A stretch of 34,575 nt of DNA from CAYUKK01 sp964445305 (lineage in GTDB: Bacteria > Acidobacteriota > Aminicenantia > Aminicenantales > UBA8522): contig CAYUKK010000026.1 in the NCBI GenBank assembly GCA_964445305.1, forward strand, positions 1 through 34,575. The letters run 5' to 3'. The first letter of the stretch is position 1, and every line of letters starts with the position of its first letter. Below the pieces are notes generated by a model, which was not told the origin of the DNA, did not search any database, and saw only the letters and a program-made list of their open reading frames with translations. Made by a program: the position numbers and the translations under genes. Positions 21,604-30,116 of the stretch are shown here, in pieces.

Positions 21604-21677
21604 ATGGGTGACAAGGCGTCAGTTCCCGGAACGCCCGCAGCGCGAGGGATTCCGAACGGGGGATGGGTAACGCGAGG
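21604..21677. repeat. Short intergenic repeat motifs ATGGGTGAC / ATGGGTAACGCGAGG
   Basis: ATGGGTGAC occurs at 21604-21612 and ATGGGTAACGCGAGG at 21663-21677. The latter differs by one base from 15635-15649, the left arm of the nested stem at 15.6 kb. Between them GGCGT and ACGCC can form a small hairpin. It may be a remnant of a dispersed palindromic element. Confidence 0.4.
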
Positions 21678-21723
21678 GCAGGAGAGGTTTCCACTGAGCC
21701 AGCGAGTATGGTATGATAGTTCC

Positions 21724-22092
21724 ATGCCCCAGCCAGCGGCATCTCTAACCTCGACGGCCCGGAGATGGGGGAGAACGGCGACCCTCATTTTTGTCTGGGC
21801 TTTTACAGCCTGGCTGCTCTATCCTCTCATCTTTATTGAAACAGTCAGGCTCCAGGATGCGACCAAATTTTTCTACCGCTCGGCCCTCGGTATCATCATC
21901 ATGATCATCCTCTTTGGCAAGACGCTGTTCGACCTTTTTTTCCCCCTGGACACGTCGCGACGGAAGAGTGTCCTCCACGTTGTTTTCCTGACTATCTACG
22001 CCCTGCTTATGGCCGGCGGGATCATCCTCATGCTGATGAGAATTCTCCTCCTCTACCTTAAAAGCGACAGCGAGGGTAGTCTTTTCTATTGA
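21724..22092 (+). CDS. Small integral membrane protein, unrecognised
   Basis: 122 residues from ATG 21724 with three predicted transmembrane helices (about residues 18-38, 54-72 and 84-106) and a short basic segment DTSRRKS between the last two. The frame is open further upstream to 21559, but that part is the repeat-containing intergenic region and reads as low-quality protein, so ATG 21724 is preferred. No Shine-Dalgarno is visible before it, while TATGAT at 21712-21717 could be a -10 box that would make the transcript nearly leaderless; this is weak. The next gene is convergent. No family is recognised. Confidence 0.6.
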   Translation: MPQPAASLTSTARRWGRTATLIFVWAFTAWLLYPLIFIETVRLQDATKFFYRSALGIIIMIILFGKTLFDLFFPLDTSRRKSVLHVVFLTIYALLMAGGIILMLMRILLLYLKSDSEGSLFY

Positions 22093-22114
22093 CCCGGGGC
22101 GTGGCTACCCAAAG

Positions 22115-23080
22115 TCAGAGGGGTTTCAGAGTGGAGTGGGAAGACGGATGGATGAGGACCCTTAAGGCTCCGGGCAGAACTTGGAACCGAATCGATTGAC
22201 CAGAAGCTTCTTCGCCGTCAAAATCCAGGCTCAACGGGCCTTCCTCCGAAATGACTTGGACGCGGGATGCCCGCATGGAATGGACATCACTTCGCTCGAG
22301 ATGGGTCCCCGAGTAGATGGTTTTCAAAGCGAAAAGGATTCGGTGTCGGGGCATGCCCTCGACGAGGATGATGTCAAAAAGCCCGTCATTAACGAAAGCA
22401 TGGGGAGCGACCCACATTCCTCGCCCGAAAAAGCGGCCATTCGCCACGGCTAAAAGATAGCAGGGCCCTTCGTAGAAGCGGTGCTCATCGCAATCCACAA
22501 TAACGCTCTGGGGCCTGTACCTGAGGAGCGTGGCGATCGTGGCCCGGAGGAAAGTGGCTGAGGAGCGGCGCCGGGCTCGGTTGACCCGGCGGTCGACTTC
22601 TCCACTTACGCCTGCGCTGGCAATGTTGAGGAAGAAACGCCCCAGCCGCCTTTCCTCCTTTTGGGGGTCAGAATATTCGACCATGCCGACGTCACAAGCG
22701 ACAGGATGAGCCCGGACCAGCCACTCGAGGGCAGCCTCAGCTTCGAGCGGCATCCCCAGCGCACGGGCCCAGTCGCTTCCCGTTCCGACGGGAAGATTTC
22801 CAAAGGCAAGCCGACTCCGGGAAGCCTCAGGAAGCCCGAAGAGGGCGTTGACCACAGCATGGTTGGTGCCATCCCCCCCGACGGCGATGAGGCGGTCCGC
22901 TCCCGCAGCAATGCCCGCTTCGATATGGGACGGAAGATCCGCCGGCTGACGGCTGACGACGACGATGAGCTCTCCCAGAGCCGCCTCGAGGCGCTGCCTA
23001 AGGCTCGAGAAAACAGCCTCGGCCTTCCCTCCACAAGCGCTCGGATTAACAACTATTAAAATTGGGGACGCCATACTCAT
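22115..23080 (-). CDS. Diacylglycerol-kinase-family lipid kinase (YegS/BmrU-like)
   Basis: 321 residues. Signature: ILIVVNPSACGGKAE at the N-terminus, AVGGDGTNHAVVNAL (the GGDGT nucleotide motif), NLPVGTGSDWAR (family motif, with Ser where Asn is common) and a C-terminal beta sandwich with NGRFFGRGMWVAPHAFVNDGLFDI. It phosphorylates a lipid or lipid-like alcohol with ATP. The start is ATG 23080 or 23074, indistinguishable, with TTAGGTAA just upstream. It follows the GlpD-type gene on the same strand after 125 bases, so it may be expressed separately; a TATAAT at 23160-23155 has no clear -35. Its neighbours suggest glycerolipid metabolism. Confidence 0.92.
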   Translation of the reverse strand: MSMASPILIVVNPSACGGKAEAVFSSLRQRLEAALGELIVVVSRQPADLPSHIEAGIAAGADRLIAVGGDGTNHAVVNALFGLPEASRSRLAFGNLPVGTGSDWARALGMPLEAEAALEWLVRAHPVACDVGMVEYSDPQKEERRLGRFFLNIASAGVSGEVDRRVNRARRRSSATFLRATIATLLRYRPQSVIVDCDEHRFYEGPCYLLAVANGRFFGRGMWVAPHAFVNDGLFDIILVEGMPRHRILFALKTIYSGTHLERSDVHSMRASRVQVISEEGPLSLDFDGEEASGQSIRFQVLPGALRVLIHPSSHSTLKPL

Positions 23081-23205
23081 TTACCTAATTTTTCTAGGCT
23101 ATCATCATCCAATTTTGGTTGCATCATGCCCCACGAAGAGACGAATCTCCGCCAATTATAATGAACCCCCGAGTAAAATCATAGAGTTTCGCCGGACTCA
23201 TGGGT

Positions 23206-24834
23206 TTATTTCCAGTCTGGGGGCAAACCGTGGGACTTCTGGACGATGTCCGAATAGCGTTTGACTTCGGCCGCCCAGCGGTCGCTTTGCCAGCCCAGCT
23301 GCTCCCGCAAAAGGGAACCGAACTGGTCAAGCACCTCCTTGCCGCCGTCTGGCATCAGGATGCCCAACCGGAAGCTCCGCAGGAGAAGGTCGTCCAGATG
23401 GACAATCGGCTCATGGCCCGCAGCCCAGGCTAACTCGGCCAGGCGGTATGGAGTTCCGGGGATGGGCTGAAGAAGGTCAGGAAAAGAAGAGACTACGGCT
23501 GGCGCGGCCGGGCCATAGCGTCCCCACAGACGCCGCGCTTCACTCCGATGACGGATGCCGGGGAGTGGCTCGGCCGGGTCGAGTGTTTCGATGGCCTTGA
23601 CGTCTTCGTCCGGTTCAGGGATGTCGGCGTTGAGGCGGTGGGCTTCCCGGAGTGCGTCAAGAGCGATGAGGCGGAAAGTGGTCAGCTTTCCGCCCGTGAC
23701 GGTAAGCAAGCCGCCCTCGGCCAGGATAACGTGATCCCGGCTTTCAGCCGAGGGGTCAGCCTTGCCCGTGTCAACGACCGGACGCACACCCGCCTGTGTC
23801 GTCTGAACATCCTGTTTTTTGAGTTCCAGCTCAGGAAAATAGGATTGGACAGCACGAAGAAGATAATCAGCCTCTTCAACCGAGATGGATGCCTCTTCGG
23901 AGAGCGGCTCGGTATGATCGACGTCAGTCGTTCCGACGAGCGCCACTCCTTCCCAGGGATAGACGAAAACCGGCCGACCGTCATCGGGGTGGCTAAAGGC
24001 GATGGCCTGGTAAACGGGGAATCGCTCGAGCGAGAAAAAGAGATGGCTTCCTCGAAGGGGACGCAGGAGGCGCGCCTCGCCCATCGCCAGGCGGAGTTCG
24101 TCGGCCCAGGCACCCGTAGCGTTGATCACCACTTTTGCTCTCGCTTCCGCGTGCTGGCCTGTCCGTTCGTCCCGGATGATGGCCCCTTCAATGCGCTTGC
24201 CAGCTTTTTGGAGCGCGGTTACAGATGCGTAATTCAAAGCAGCGCAACGCCCTTCGCTGCAAAGGAGGGCGTCGTGGATGACCCGTCGGACGAGGCGGGC
24301 GTCATCGGTCTGAGCGTCCCAGTAATGGTAAGCGCGCTCAAGTTCTTCGGTGCGCAGACCGGGCGCCATCATCGCCAGGTCGACCTCATCGAGCCGGCGG
24401 TAGGCGCCGGCGTCCGGGGCGAGGCGCGTGTAAATGCCGAGGCCGAGCTCGACCACCCAGGGGCTGGGTTTTTCCTCTTTATAGACAGGGTAGATAAAGC
24501 CGAGCGGCTCAACCAGCCCCGGAGCCGTCTGGAGCAATAGCTGGCGTTCCTTAACACTTTCCCGGGTCAGCTTTATCTGGAACTGCTTCAGGTAGCGCAA
24601 GCCGCCGTGGACCATCTTAGAGCTCCGGCTGGAGGTGCCAGAGGCAAAATCTGCTTTTTCGACCAGAAGCGCCCTAATGCCGGTTCTTGCCGCCAGGCCG
24701 AGGATGCCGGCGCCGGTAATTCCGCCGCCAATAATGAGGATGTCCCAGTTTTCGCTGCCGAGGCGAGCCACGACTTCCTCACGCCAGCCCCGAACCCAGG
24801 GCGAACGGTAATGGCGATGAGCCTGCATACTCAT
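23206..24834 (-). CDS. FAD-dependent glycerol-3-phosphate dehydrogenase (GlpD family)
   Basis: 542 residues. It oxidises sn-glycerol-3-phosphate to DHAP with FAD and passes electrons to quinone or an acceptor. Motifs: the Rossmann DILIIGGGITGAGI, TSSRSSKMVHGGLRYLKQF, INATGAWADELR, LRGSHLFF, VALVGTTDVDHTEPL, TTQAGVRPVVD, VTGGKLTTFRLIA and a C-terminal helical domain. ATG 24834 is chosen because it overlaps the stop of the upstream flavoprotein gene in ATGA; the open frame extends upstream inside that gene but has no family homology. The overlap means coupled translation with the alkyl-DHAP-synthase-like enzyme, which would consume DHAP derivatives. Confidence 0.92.
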   Translation of the reverse strand: MSMQAHRHYRSPWVRGWREEVVARLGSENWDILIIGGGITGAGILGLAARTGIRALLVEKADFASGTSSRSSKMVHGGLRYLKQFQIKLTRESVKERQLLLQTAPGLVEPLGFIYPVYKEEKPSPWVVELGLGIYTRLAPDAGAYRRLDEVDLAMMAPGLRTEELERAYHYWDAQTDDARLVRRVIHDALLCSEGRCAALNYASVTALQKAGKRIEGAIIRDERTGQHAEARAKVVINATGAWADELRLAMGEARLLRPLRGSHLFFSLERFPVYQAIAFSHPDDGRPVFVYPWEGVALVGTTDVDHTEPLSEEASISVEEADYLLRAVQSYFPELELKKQDVQTTQAGVRPVVDTGKADPSAESRDHVILAEGGLLTVTGGKLTTFRLIALDALREAHRLNADIPEPDEDVKAIETLDPAEPLPGIRHRSEARRLWGRYGPAAPAVVSSFPDLLQPIPGTPYRLAELAWAAGHEPIVHLDDLLLRSFRLGILMPDGGKEVLDQFGSLLREQLGWQSDRWAAEVKRYSDIVQKSHGLPPDWK

Positions 24835-26450
24835 GATGACCAACTCAGGCTCGACGCCTCGAAAAGCTTCCCCGGGTTCATGATTCCCTGGGGGTCGAAG
24901 TTCCTGGCCAGAGCCTCGATCGCTTTCAACCCGAGTTGGCCTTTTTCGAACTCGAGCCACGCCCGATGGTCAAGGCCAACGCCGTGCTGGTGGGTAATGG
25001 TGCCGCCGTGGGCAAGGATCGCCCGGCTGGCGGCTGCTTTGAGCTTGCGCCAGCGCTCGAGCGTTTCGTCGGCCGTTCGGGCCAGCCTGAAAATATAAGT
25101 CACATAGAGGCTAGCGCCCGTGGCGTAGACATGAGAGAGATGAGCAAAAGCGAGGACGCGCTCTTGGCTGTCGGCCAAGCCTTCGCGAAGCGAAAGCAAG
25201 ATCGCTCGGGCAGCGGTGAGGAGGTCACTCCAGGCAAGGGCGGTTTCGAGGGTGTCCACGGCATACCCCTTGTCCCAGAGCGTGTTGCGGAGGTAAGGCG
25301 TTCGGAAGCGGCTCTTCCGCCATTCGCTTCCCATCCGGCGACCGACATAGACAGCGTTATAGCTGCGAGCGATGTCCAGGGCCCAGCGCCTCGTCCGCTT
25401 CGCCGTCGATTCCTGGCCGGTCACTCCCAAGAAGAGGAGACACTTTTCTTCCTTGAGACCGCGGACGCGGAGAAGACTGTTGAGCAGGCGGACGAGCCGC
25501 TCGTTTCCGACCAGAGCCAGGCTCGTTTCCGTCTCGACGCTGTCACTGAGCCGAAGCAGGGAAAGGGGAAGCCTTTCCTGGGCCATCGTTTTTATGGCCG
25601 CTACTCCCTGCTCCCAGTAAGGGAAGAAGAGGCCGTAAAACCTTTCGGTTTCGGCGAGCGGGCTGACTCGAACGATGGCGCGGGTGAGGATGCCGAGCCG
25701 GCCCTCAGAGCCCAGGACAGCCTGCCGCAAATCCGGGCCGGCAGCGCTGGCGGGAAAGGGGGGCAGGTCCATTTTTCCTGTCGGGGTGACAAGAGTGCCG
25801 CCAGCGAAGAGGTCTTCGATCCGGCCGTAATAAAGCGATTGCTGGCCGCTCGAACGCGTCGCCACCCAACCGCCCAGAGTGGAGTATTCGAAAGATTGGG
25901 GAAAATGACCAAGAGTGAAGCCACGGGCGCGGAGCTGGGCTTCCAGGTGAGGCCCGCTCACGCCCGCCTGGAAAATGGCCAGGCGGCTCTCGTCGTCGAG
26001 GTCGAGCATGCGGCGCAGCCTTTCCAGGCTGACAGTCAGGATGGGCTGGTCGCTCGGCCGCGGCGGGTTGATGTGACCAACGACGCTGGTTCCGCCGCCG
26101 TAGGGAATGAGACATGCCCCTGCCGCCGCCGCGAACGCGAGCATGTCCTCGACTTCCTTTTCTGTGGCCGGCCGGGCGACGCCATCGGGGAAGCTATCGA
26201 CCGTGCCGAAGCGAAGGGCGACCCAATCAGGAAGCGAATGCCCGCGCGCGTAGCGAAGCCGAAGAGCCGCGTCGCGGCTGATGAGGGGGTGGTCGGGCAA
26301 GCGACTGGCCGGGACAAGGCGGACAACGTCTTCGAACTTAGCCGAGGGGCCTTGAGTCGTGGGCCCGATGGCTTCGGCCAGGAAGGTCTCGGCGGCTGGA
26401 GGCACCGAAAACTCAACTCTCTCGCTTCCCCAGCCATTCCATCTCTTCAC
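24831..26450 (-). CDS. FAD-binding oxidase of the alkyldihydroxyacetonephosphate-synthase (AGPS) type
   Basis: 539 residues of the VAO/PCMH flavoprotein family. AGPS-like marks: the N-terminal KRWNGWG, GHSLPDWVALRFG, the FAD site IPYGGGTSVVGH, GGWVATRSSGQQSLYYGRIEDL, FRTPYLRNTLWDKGYAVDTLETA, HLSHVYATGASLYVTYIF and the active-site GGTITHQHGVGLDH (eukaryotic AGPS has HHH). It would exchange the acyl chain of acyl-DHAP for a fatty alcohol to make an ether bond, but bacterial members may instead oxidise hydroxy acids. GTG 26450 is the start: GGAGGAG is 8 bases upstream and KRWNGWG begins at residue 2. It is divergent from the GT39-type gene and overlaps the glpD-type gene by 4 bases. Confidence 0.88.
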   Translation of the reverse strand: MKRWNGWGSERVEFSVPPAAETFLAEAIGPTTQGPSAKFEDVVRLVPASRLPDHPLISRDAALRLRYARGHSLPDWVALRFGTVDSFPDGVARPATEKEVEDMLAFAAAAGACLIPYGGGTSVVGHINPPRPSDQPILTVSLERLRRMLDLDDESRLAIFQAGVSGPHLEAQLRARGFTLGHFPQSFEYSTLGGWVATRSSGQQSLYYGRIEDLFAGGTLVTPTGKMDLPPFPASAAGPDLRQAVLGSEGRLGILTRAIVRVSPLAETERFYGLFFPYWEQGVAAIKTMAQERLPLSLLRLSDSVETETSLALVGNERLVRLLNSLLRVRGLKEEKCLLFLGVTGQESTAKRTRRWALDIARSYNAVYVGRRMGSEWRKSRFRTPYLRNTLWDKGYAVDTLETALAWSDLLTAARAILLSLREGLADSQERVLAFAHLSHVYATGASLYVTYIFRLARTADETLERWRKLKAAASRAILAHGGTITHQHGVGLDHRAWLEFEKGQLGLKAIEALARNFDPQGIMNPGKLFEASSLSWSS

Positions 26451-26518
26451 TGGCTAATCTCCTCCGGTTTCCCATGCTCACCCAGGCTTCAGGATGAGGG
26501 CCTTATCGGCGAGAGACT

Positions 26519-26547
26519 AAGATACATGCTGTGCCGACGCGGGTCAA
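26519..26547 (-). promoter_or_regulatory. Sigma70-type promoter of the AGPS-like/GlpD-like unit
   Basis: On the minus strand TTGACC (26547-26542, five of six) and TATCTT (26524-26519, four of six) are 17 bases apart. It lies about 69 bases before the GTG start. Confidence 0.5.
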
Positions 26548-26662
26548 GCCTGCGCGGAGGAGATGAAGACAATTTTCCAATATTAACCCGGGAGCCGGCA
26601 GAGCTTGACTATCTTTGGAGTTCTCCATAAATTATCGGAGCTGGCGCAGGCTGTAGAAAAAG

Positions 26663-28444
26663 ATGGTTCTCCGGAAAATCGTCGTTGCTTTGTTCTTCAT
26701 TTTTCTTCTGGCTGTCGGCCTTTTCGTTTTCCGCGATTACGGGATCAACTGGGACGAGCCCGTCCATCAGTGGCGGGGGCAAGCTTTCTTGGATTATCTT
26801 CTTCGCGGCGACCGTCGGCTCATCCAGCACGAACATGAAAGGAACTACGGGTCTTTTCCCGACATCATTCTGGCGGCCGCGGAAAGGATGGTCAAGCAAG
26901 ACTCGCGGACAATCTACCTGACCCGCCATCTGCTTCTCTTTCTCATTTTTTACCTCGGTGCCTGGTTTTTCTACCGTCTTGGACTCAAGATATTTGGTCG
27001 CTGGGAAGTCGCTCTTTTGGGCGCAACGATGCTCGTCCTGACGCCACGCATTTTTGCCCATTCTTTTTATAACCCGAAGGACATTCCGTTGATGGTTGCT
27101 GTCGTTGCGGCTTTTTACACTCTCCTCCGGTTCCTGGAAAAGCCGGGCATACCGAGGTTGGCCGGTCATGCCTTGGCCTGCGCCGTGGCCACCGATGTGC
27201 GATTGACCGGCATGGTGACTTTTTTCCTGACCGGAGCAGCTTTTCTCTTCCTCCTTTGGGATGCCCGGCAGAAGAGCAGGCGCGCTCTGGAAATCCTGGG
27301 ACTGGCCGCTGCGTTTACGGCTTTTTATGTTTTTCTCGTGATCCTTCTCTGGCCGTATCTTTGGGAGGACCCGATTGGTCGCATGTCCGGGGTGTTTTAC
27401 TTTATTACCCACGTTCCCTGGAAAGGGCATCAGCTCTATCTCGGTGAATACTATGCCTGCGGCGAGACGCCGTGGCATTATATTCCCGTCTGGGTGGGCA
27501 TATCGACACCGCTTCTCTACCTCGGACTTTTCCTCATCGGTAGCGCCGCTCTGATCGGCGATCTGCTCGCCCAAGAAACGCGGTCCTCAGCGGGAGCATC
27601 CCGTTTCCCGAAGGTCTGGGGTCCGCTTGTCCTGCTGTGGTTTTTTGCTCCCGTCCTCGGCTCCATTGCTCTTGGAGTTTGCACTTTCAATGAGTTTCGT
27701 CATCTCTTCTTTATCTACCCGGCGCTCATCTTGATGGGACTCCGAGGTCTTGTGGCCATCTTTAAGCTTACAGACAGATTCAATGATAAATTCGCTTCCG
27801 CGGTGATGAAGCTCATCCTGGGGGCAGTCATCATGGCCGAGATGGGTCGAGTCGCCTTCTTCATGGTCAAGTACCATCCTCACGAGAATGTTTATTTTAA
27901 CCGACTGGCCGGTCGCGACATGGCGAGCATCGCTCGCAAGTTCGAGATGGACTATTGGGGCCTTTCCTACAAGCAGGGCCTGGAATACATTTTGCGGCTG
28001 GATGCGTCAGAGGTCATTCCCGTGTCAGTCGACTTTCGTCCCGGCCAATTCAATGTCAGGATCCTCCCGGCGAAGGAAAGAAATCGTCTGACCCCCTTTC
28101 TGCCCATCTGGGTTTACCTTAATCTTAACCGGAAGCTTATTCGCTTCGCCGAGGCCAACCCGAGCAAGTATTTTATCAACCGTCGCTTCAAATACCTGGT
28201 CATCCGCTCCCGAATGACGGCCGAAGAAAAAGAGGAGCTGCGGCGGATTTGCCGCTCGCCGCAGGAAAGGGAGGCCATCGAGCGGGCCTACCGGGATTCT
28301 CAGAGGTTAGCCCCGGCCAAATACTTCCTGACCAACTACAGCCTTTACCCGGGTGAATTTCCGCTCGAGAAAATCCACGCCATCAAGGTCGGAAACGCCT
28401 CCATCCTCGGCATCTATCGGCTGCAACTGGACGAAGACCCATGA
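26663..28444 (+). CDS. GT39-type membrane glycosyltransferase (ArnT/PMT-like)
   Basis: 593 residues with about ten transmembrane helices in the first 430 residues and a soluble C-terminal part. The first periplasmic loop carries the Asp-Glu pair of the PMT/ArnT fold (YGINWDEPVHQWRG, D31-E32). Also seen are RHLLLFLIFYLGAWFFYRLG and RIFAHSFYNPKDIPLM, a pattern common to polyprenyl-phosphate-sugar-dependent enzymes. It probably moves a sugar from a lipid carrier to a protein, lipid or glycan outside the membrane. The ribosome site is weak. It is a single gene, divergent from the AGPS-like gene and convergent with the porin gene. Confidence 0.82.
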   Translation: MVLRKIVVALFFIFLLAVGLFVFRDYGINWDEPVHQWRGQAFLDYLLRGDRRLIQHEHERNYGSFPDIILAAAERMVKQDSRTIYLTRHLLLFLIFYLGAWFFYRLGLKIFGRWEVALLGATMLVLTPRIFAHSFYNPKDIPLMVAVVAAFYTLLRFLEKPGIPRLAGHALACAVATDVRLTGMVTFFLTGAAFLFLLWDARQKSRRALEILGLAAAFTAFYVFLVILLWPYLWEDPIGRMSGVFYFITHVPWKGHQLYLGEYYACGETPWHYIPVWVGISTPLLYLGLFLIGSAALIGDLLAQETRSSAGASRFPKVWGPLVLLWFFAPVLGSIALGVCTFNEFRHLFFIYPALILMGLRGLVAIFKLTDRFNDKFASAVMKLILGAVIMAEMGRVAFFMVKYHPHENVYFNRLAGRDMASIARKFEMDYWGLSYKQGLEYILRLDASEVIPVSVDFRPGQFNVRILPAKERNRLTPFLPIWVYLNLNRKLIRFAEANPSKYFINRRFKYLVIRSRMTAEEKEELRRICRSPQEREAIERAYRDSQRLAPAKYFLTNYSLYPGEFPLEKIHAIKVGNASILGIYRLQLDEDP

Positions 28445-28567
28445 CACGTCCAGTTCCTCATGGGACTCCTGCCTCCCCATCGTTTTCTTAATGTTTGCAG
28501 AATTTTAGGGAACCCAATTTATTGCTTTTCAGGAGTAAGTTATCGTTGTCCGCCTCCATCAAGCCCA

Positions 28568-29938
28568 TTAAAGGTGGAAGTTGAAGCCGATGCCGATAGC
28601 ATAGGTCGTCTGCTTGTAGGTCTCGTTGTAGGTGGGTAAAAGCGGCGAGGGGGCGGCGATGTTCTTCCTGGTGAAATCGGTGTAAATGACATAGACCCCG
28701 CCAATGTCGATGTCCATCCGCGGGCTTAACCTCAGCCTGGCTCCGGCGCCGAACGTGCTCGCTCCGAGGTCAAAGCTCAGGTCGGTCTGATATTTCTGGC
28801 CGGCGCCGCTCTTGGTATAAATATAGCCCGCACTGAAAGTTAGAGCTCGGCTCACGTCATACTCAAGGGCAAAAGCCAGGTCATAGGAATTCCCGTCGAG
28901 GAGCTTTTCCCTGTCTTCCCAGTTGGTCTCCGTTTCCATGAACAGGGAGTAGGAAGCGGAGATCCTGAAGGCTGGCGAGAGGTGATAGTCTGCGCCAACA
29001 GAAAGAGTGGGCGGGATGTCGGCGCGCTCCTTTTCTCCTGCCGGGAACATCCCGACATCGTCCCTGGTCGGCTGATTTTCCAGCTCGATTTTGGTGTTGA
29101 ATTCGTAGCGAAGGCCGACCTTAAGATTCTCCATGGGGGAGAAGTGAAGACCGACGATTGGCGTGAAGCCCGAGCCGACCTGTTTGGCGTCAACGCCCAT
29201 GTCCGCTGTCGAGGCGGCATAGTAGAGAAAGGTGGGATTCCCTGTCACCGTGTAGAGAGTATTGAATGCCTGCGGTGCTGAGCGCATCTGTCCCGTCCAG
29301 CCCAGGGCGGGGAATATCGGATTGATCTGGATGTTCTTGATTTCGCCTTCGTACTTGTTGACGGCATGGACATAGCGAATTCCGAACGCGGCTGAAACCA
29401 TGTCGCTTATCGCATAGGAAGCGTTCACCTGGAACCCGTAGTAGACGGATCTCCCCTTAAAGCTGATTTCGGCCGAATACTTGTTGGTTGGAAGACCGGC
29501 CGCTGTGAGCATGGCGGGGATGGCGGAAACGGGCACCTCAAAAGAAGGCAGACCCTCGCCATAATCGGCTGAGCCGCCCCCAGCGAGCGGACCGAAACCA
29601 AACGAAATGGCCACGGCTTTCTTTTTATAGACGGCGTAGAAATTGGGGAAAACCGGGACCCTTGTTTTACCCATGTATTCACTGTCGTTGAGCAGGAGAA
29701 AAGAGTTGACCACCGTCTTGTCCTGGAAGATGGTCTGGTTGTGGATGGCGATGTGGAAGCCGTCGGAAAGCCTGACGAGGCCGGCTGGATTGTAGTAAAC
29801 AGCGTCAAGGTCCGTGGAAGCATTCCGCGAAGGGAAACGAAAGAACATGATACTCTGGTTGGTGTTTGTCAGAATGGCCGAAAAGACAGCAGGGACAGAA
29901 AACACCAGCAGAGCGACAAGCAGAATTCCTTTTTTCAT
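28568..29938 (-). CDS. FadL/TodX-family outer-membrane hydrophobic-compound porin
   Basis: 456 residues. A signal peptide (MKKGILLVALLVFSVPAVFS) is followed by the FadL family mark NASTDLDAVYYNPAGLVRLSDGF, in which the hatch region contains the NPAGL motif, and then repeating amphipathic strands of a 14-strand barrel (FRISASYSLFMETE, LTFSAGYIYTKSGAG, YAIGIGFNFHL). It would carry long-chain fatty acids or other hydrophobic compounds across the outer membrane. The last residue is Leu rather than the usual aromatic. AAGGAGG precedes ATG 29938, and a good promoter lies at 30000-30028. Nearby lipid genes are consistent with fatty acid uptake. Confidence 0.88.
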   Translation of the reverse strand: MKKGILLVALLVFSVPAVFSAILTNTNQSIMFFRFPSRNASTDLDAVYYNPAGLVRLSDGFHIAIHNQTIFQDKTVVNSFLLLNDSEYMGKTRVPVFPNFYAVYKKKAVAISFGFGPLAGGGSADYGEGLPSFEVPVSAIPAMLTAAGLPTNKYSAEISFKGRSVYYGFQVNASYAISDMVSAAFGIRYVHAVNKYEGEIKNIQINPIFPALGWTGQMRSAPQAFNTLYTVTGNPTFLYYAASTADMGVDAKQVGSGFTPIVGLHFSPMENLKVGLRYEFNTKIELENQPTRDDVGMFPAGEKERADIPPTLSVGADYHLSPAFRISASYSLFMETETNWEDREKLLDGNSYDLAFALEYDVSRALTFSAGYIYTKSGAGQKYQTDLSFDLGASTFGAGARLRLSPRMDIDIGGVYVIYTDFTRKNIAAPSPLLPTYNETYKQTTYAIGIGFNFHL

Positions 29939-29999
29939 AAGCCCTCCTTACCTGCAAAAATTTACCTCCTCCCTAAAAACCGGAGGTTAAGATGGCCAA

Positions 30000-30028
30000 A
30001 ATATACGCATTTTCCTCTAGAATTGCAA
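30000..30028 (-). promoter_or_regulatory. Sigma70-type promoter of the FadL-like gene
   Basis: On the minus strand TTGCAA (30028-30023) and TATATT (30005-30000, five of six) are separated by exactly 17 bases, about 62 bases before the start codon. Confidence 0.6.
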
Positions 30029-30116
30029 GACTTTTTTGCGGGGCAGGCCCTTCGGCCGCCTGGTCGCCGGAAAAAGAAGGACCCTTCGGGCTCAGGCTCG
30101 GCTCGCCGTCAAGCTT

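Noticed and set aside
21559..21723. Upstream extension of the small membrane protein at 21724
   Set aside because: The extra 55 residues are encoded by the hairpin and repeat-motif region and do not resemble protein.
23155..23160. TATAAT on the minus strand before the lipid kinase gene
   Set aside because: No acceptable -35 box at 16-18 bases, so not listed as a promoter.
24936..26630. Plus-strand frame of 564 codons antisense to the AGPS-like gene
   Set aside because: It mirrors a high-GC coding strand; the minus-strand product has clear family motifs and this one has none.
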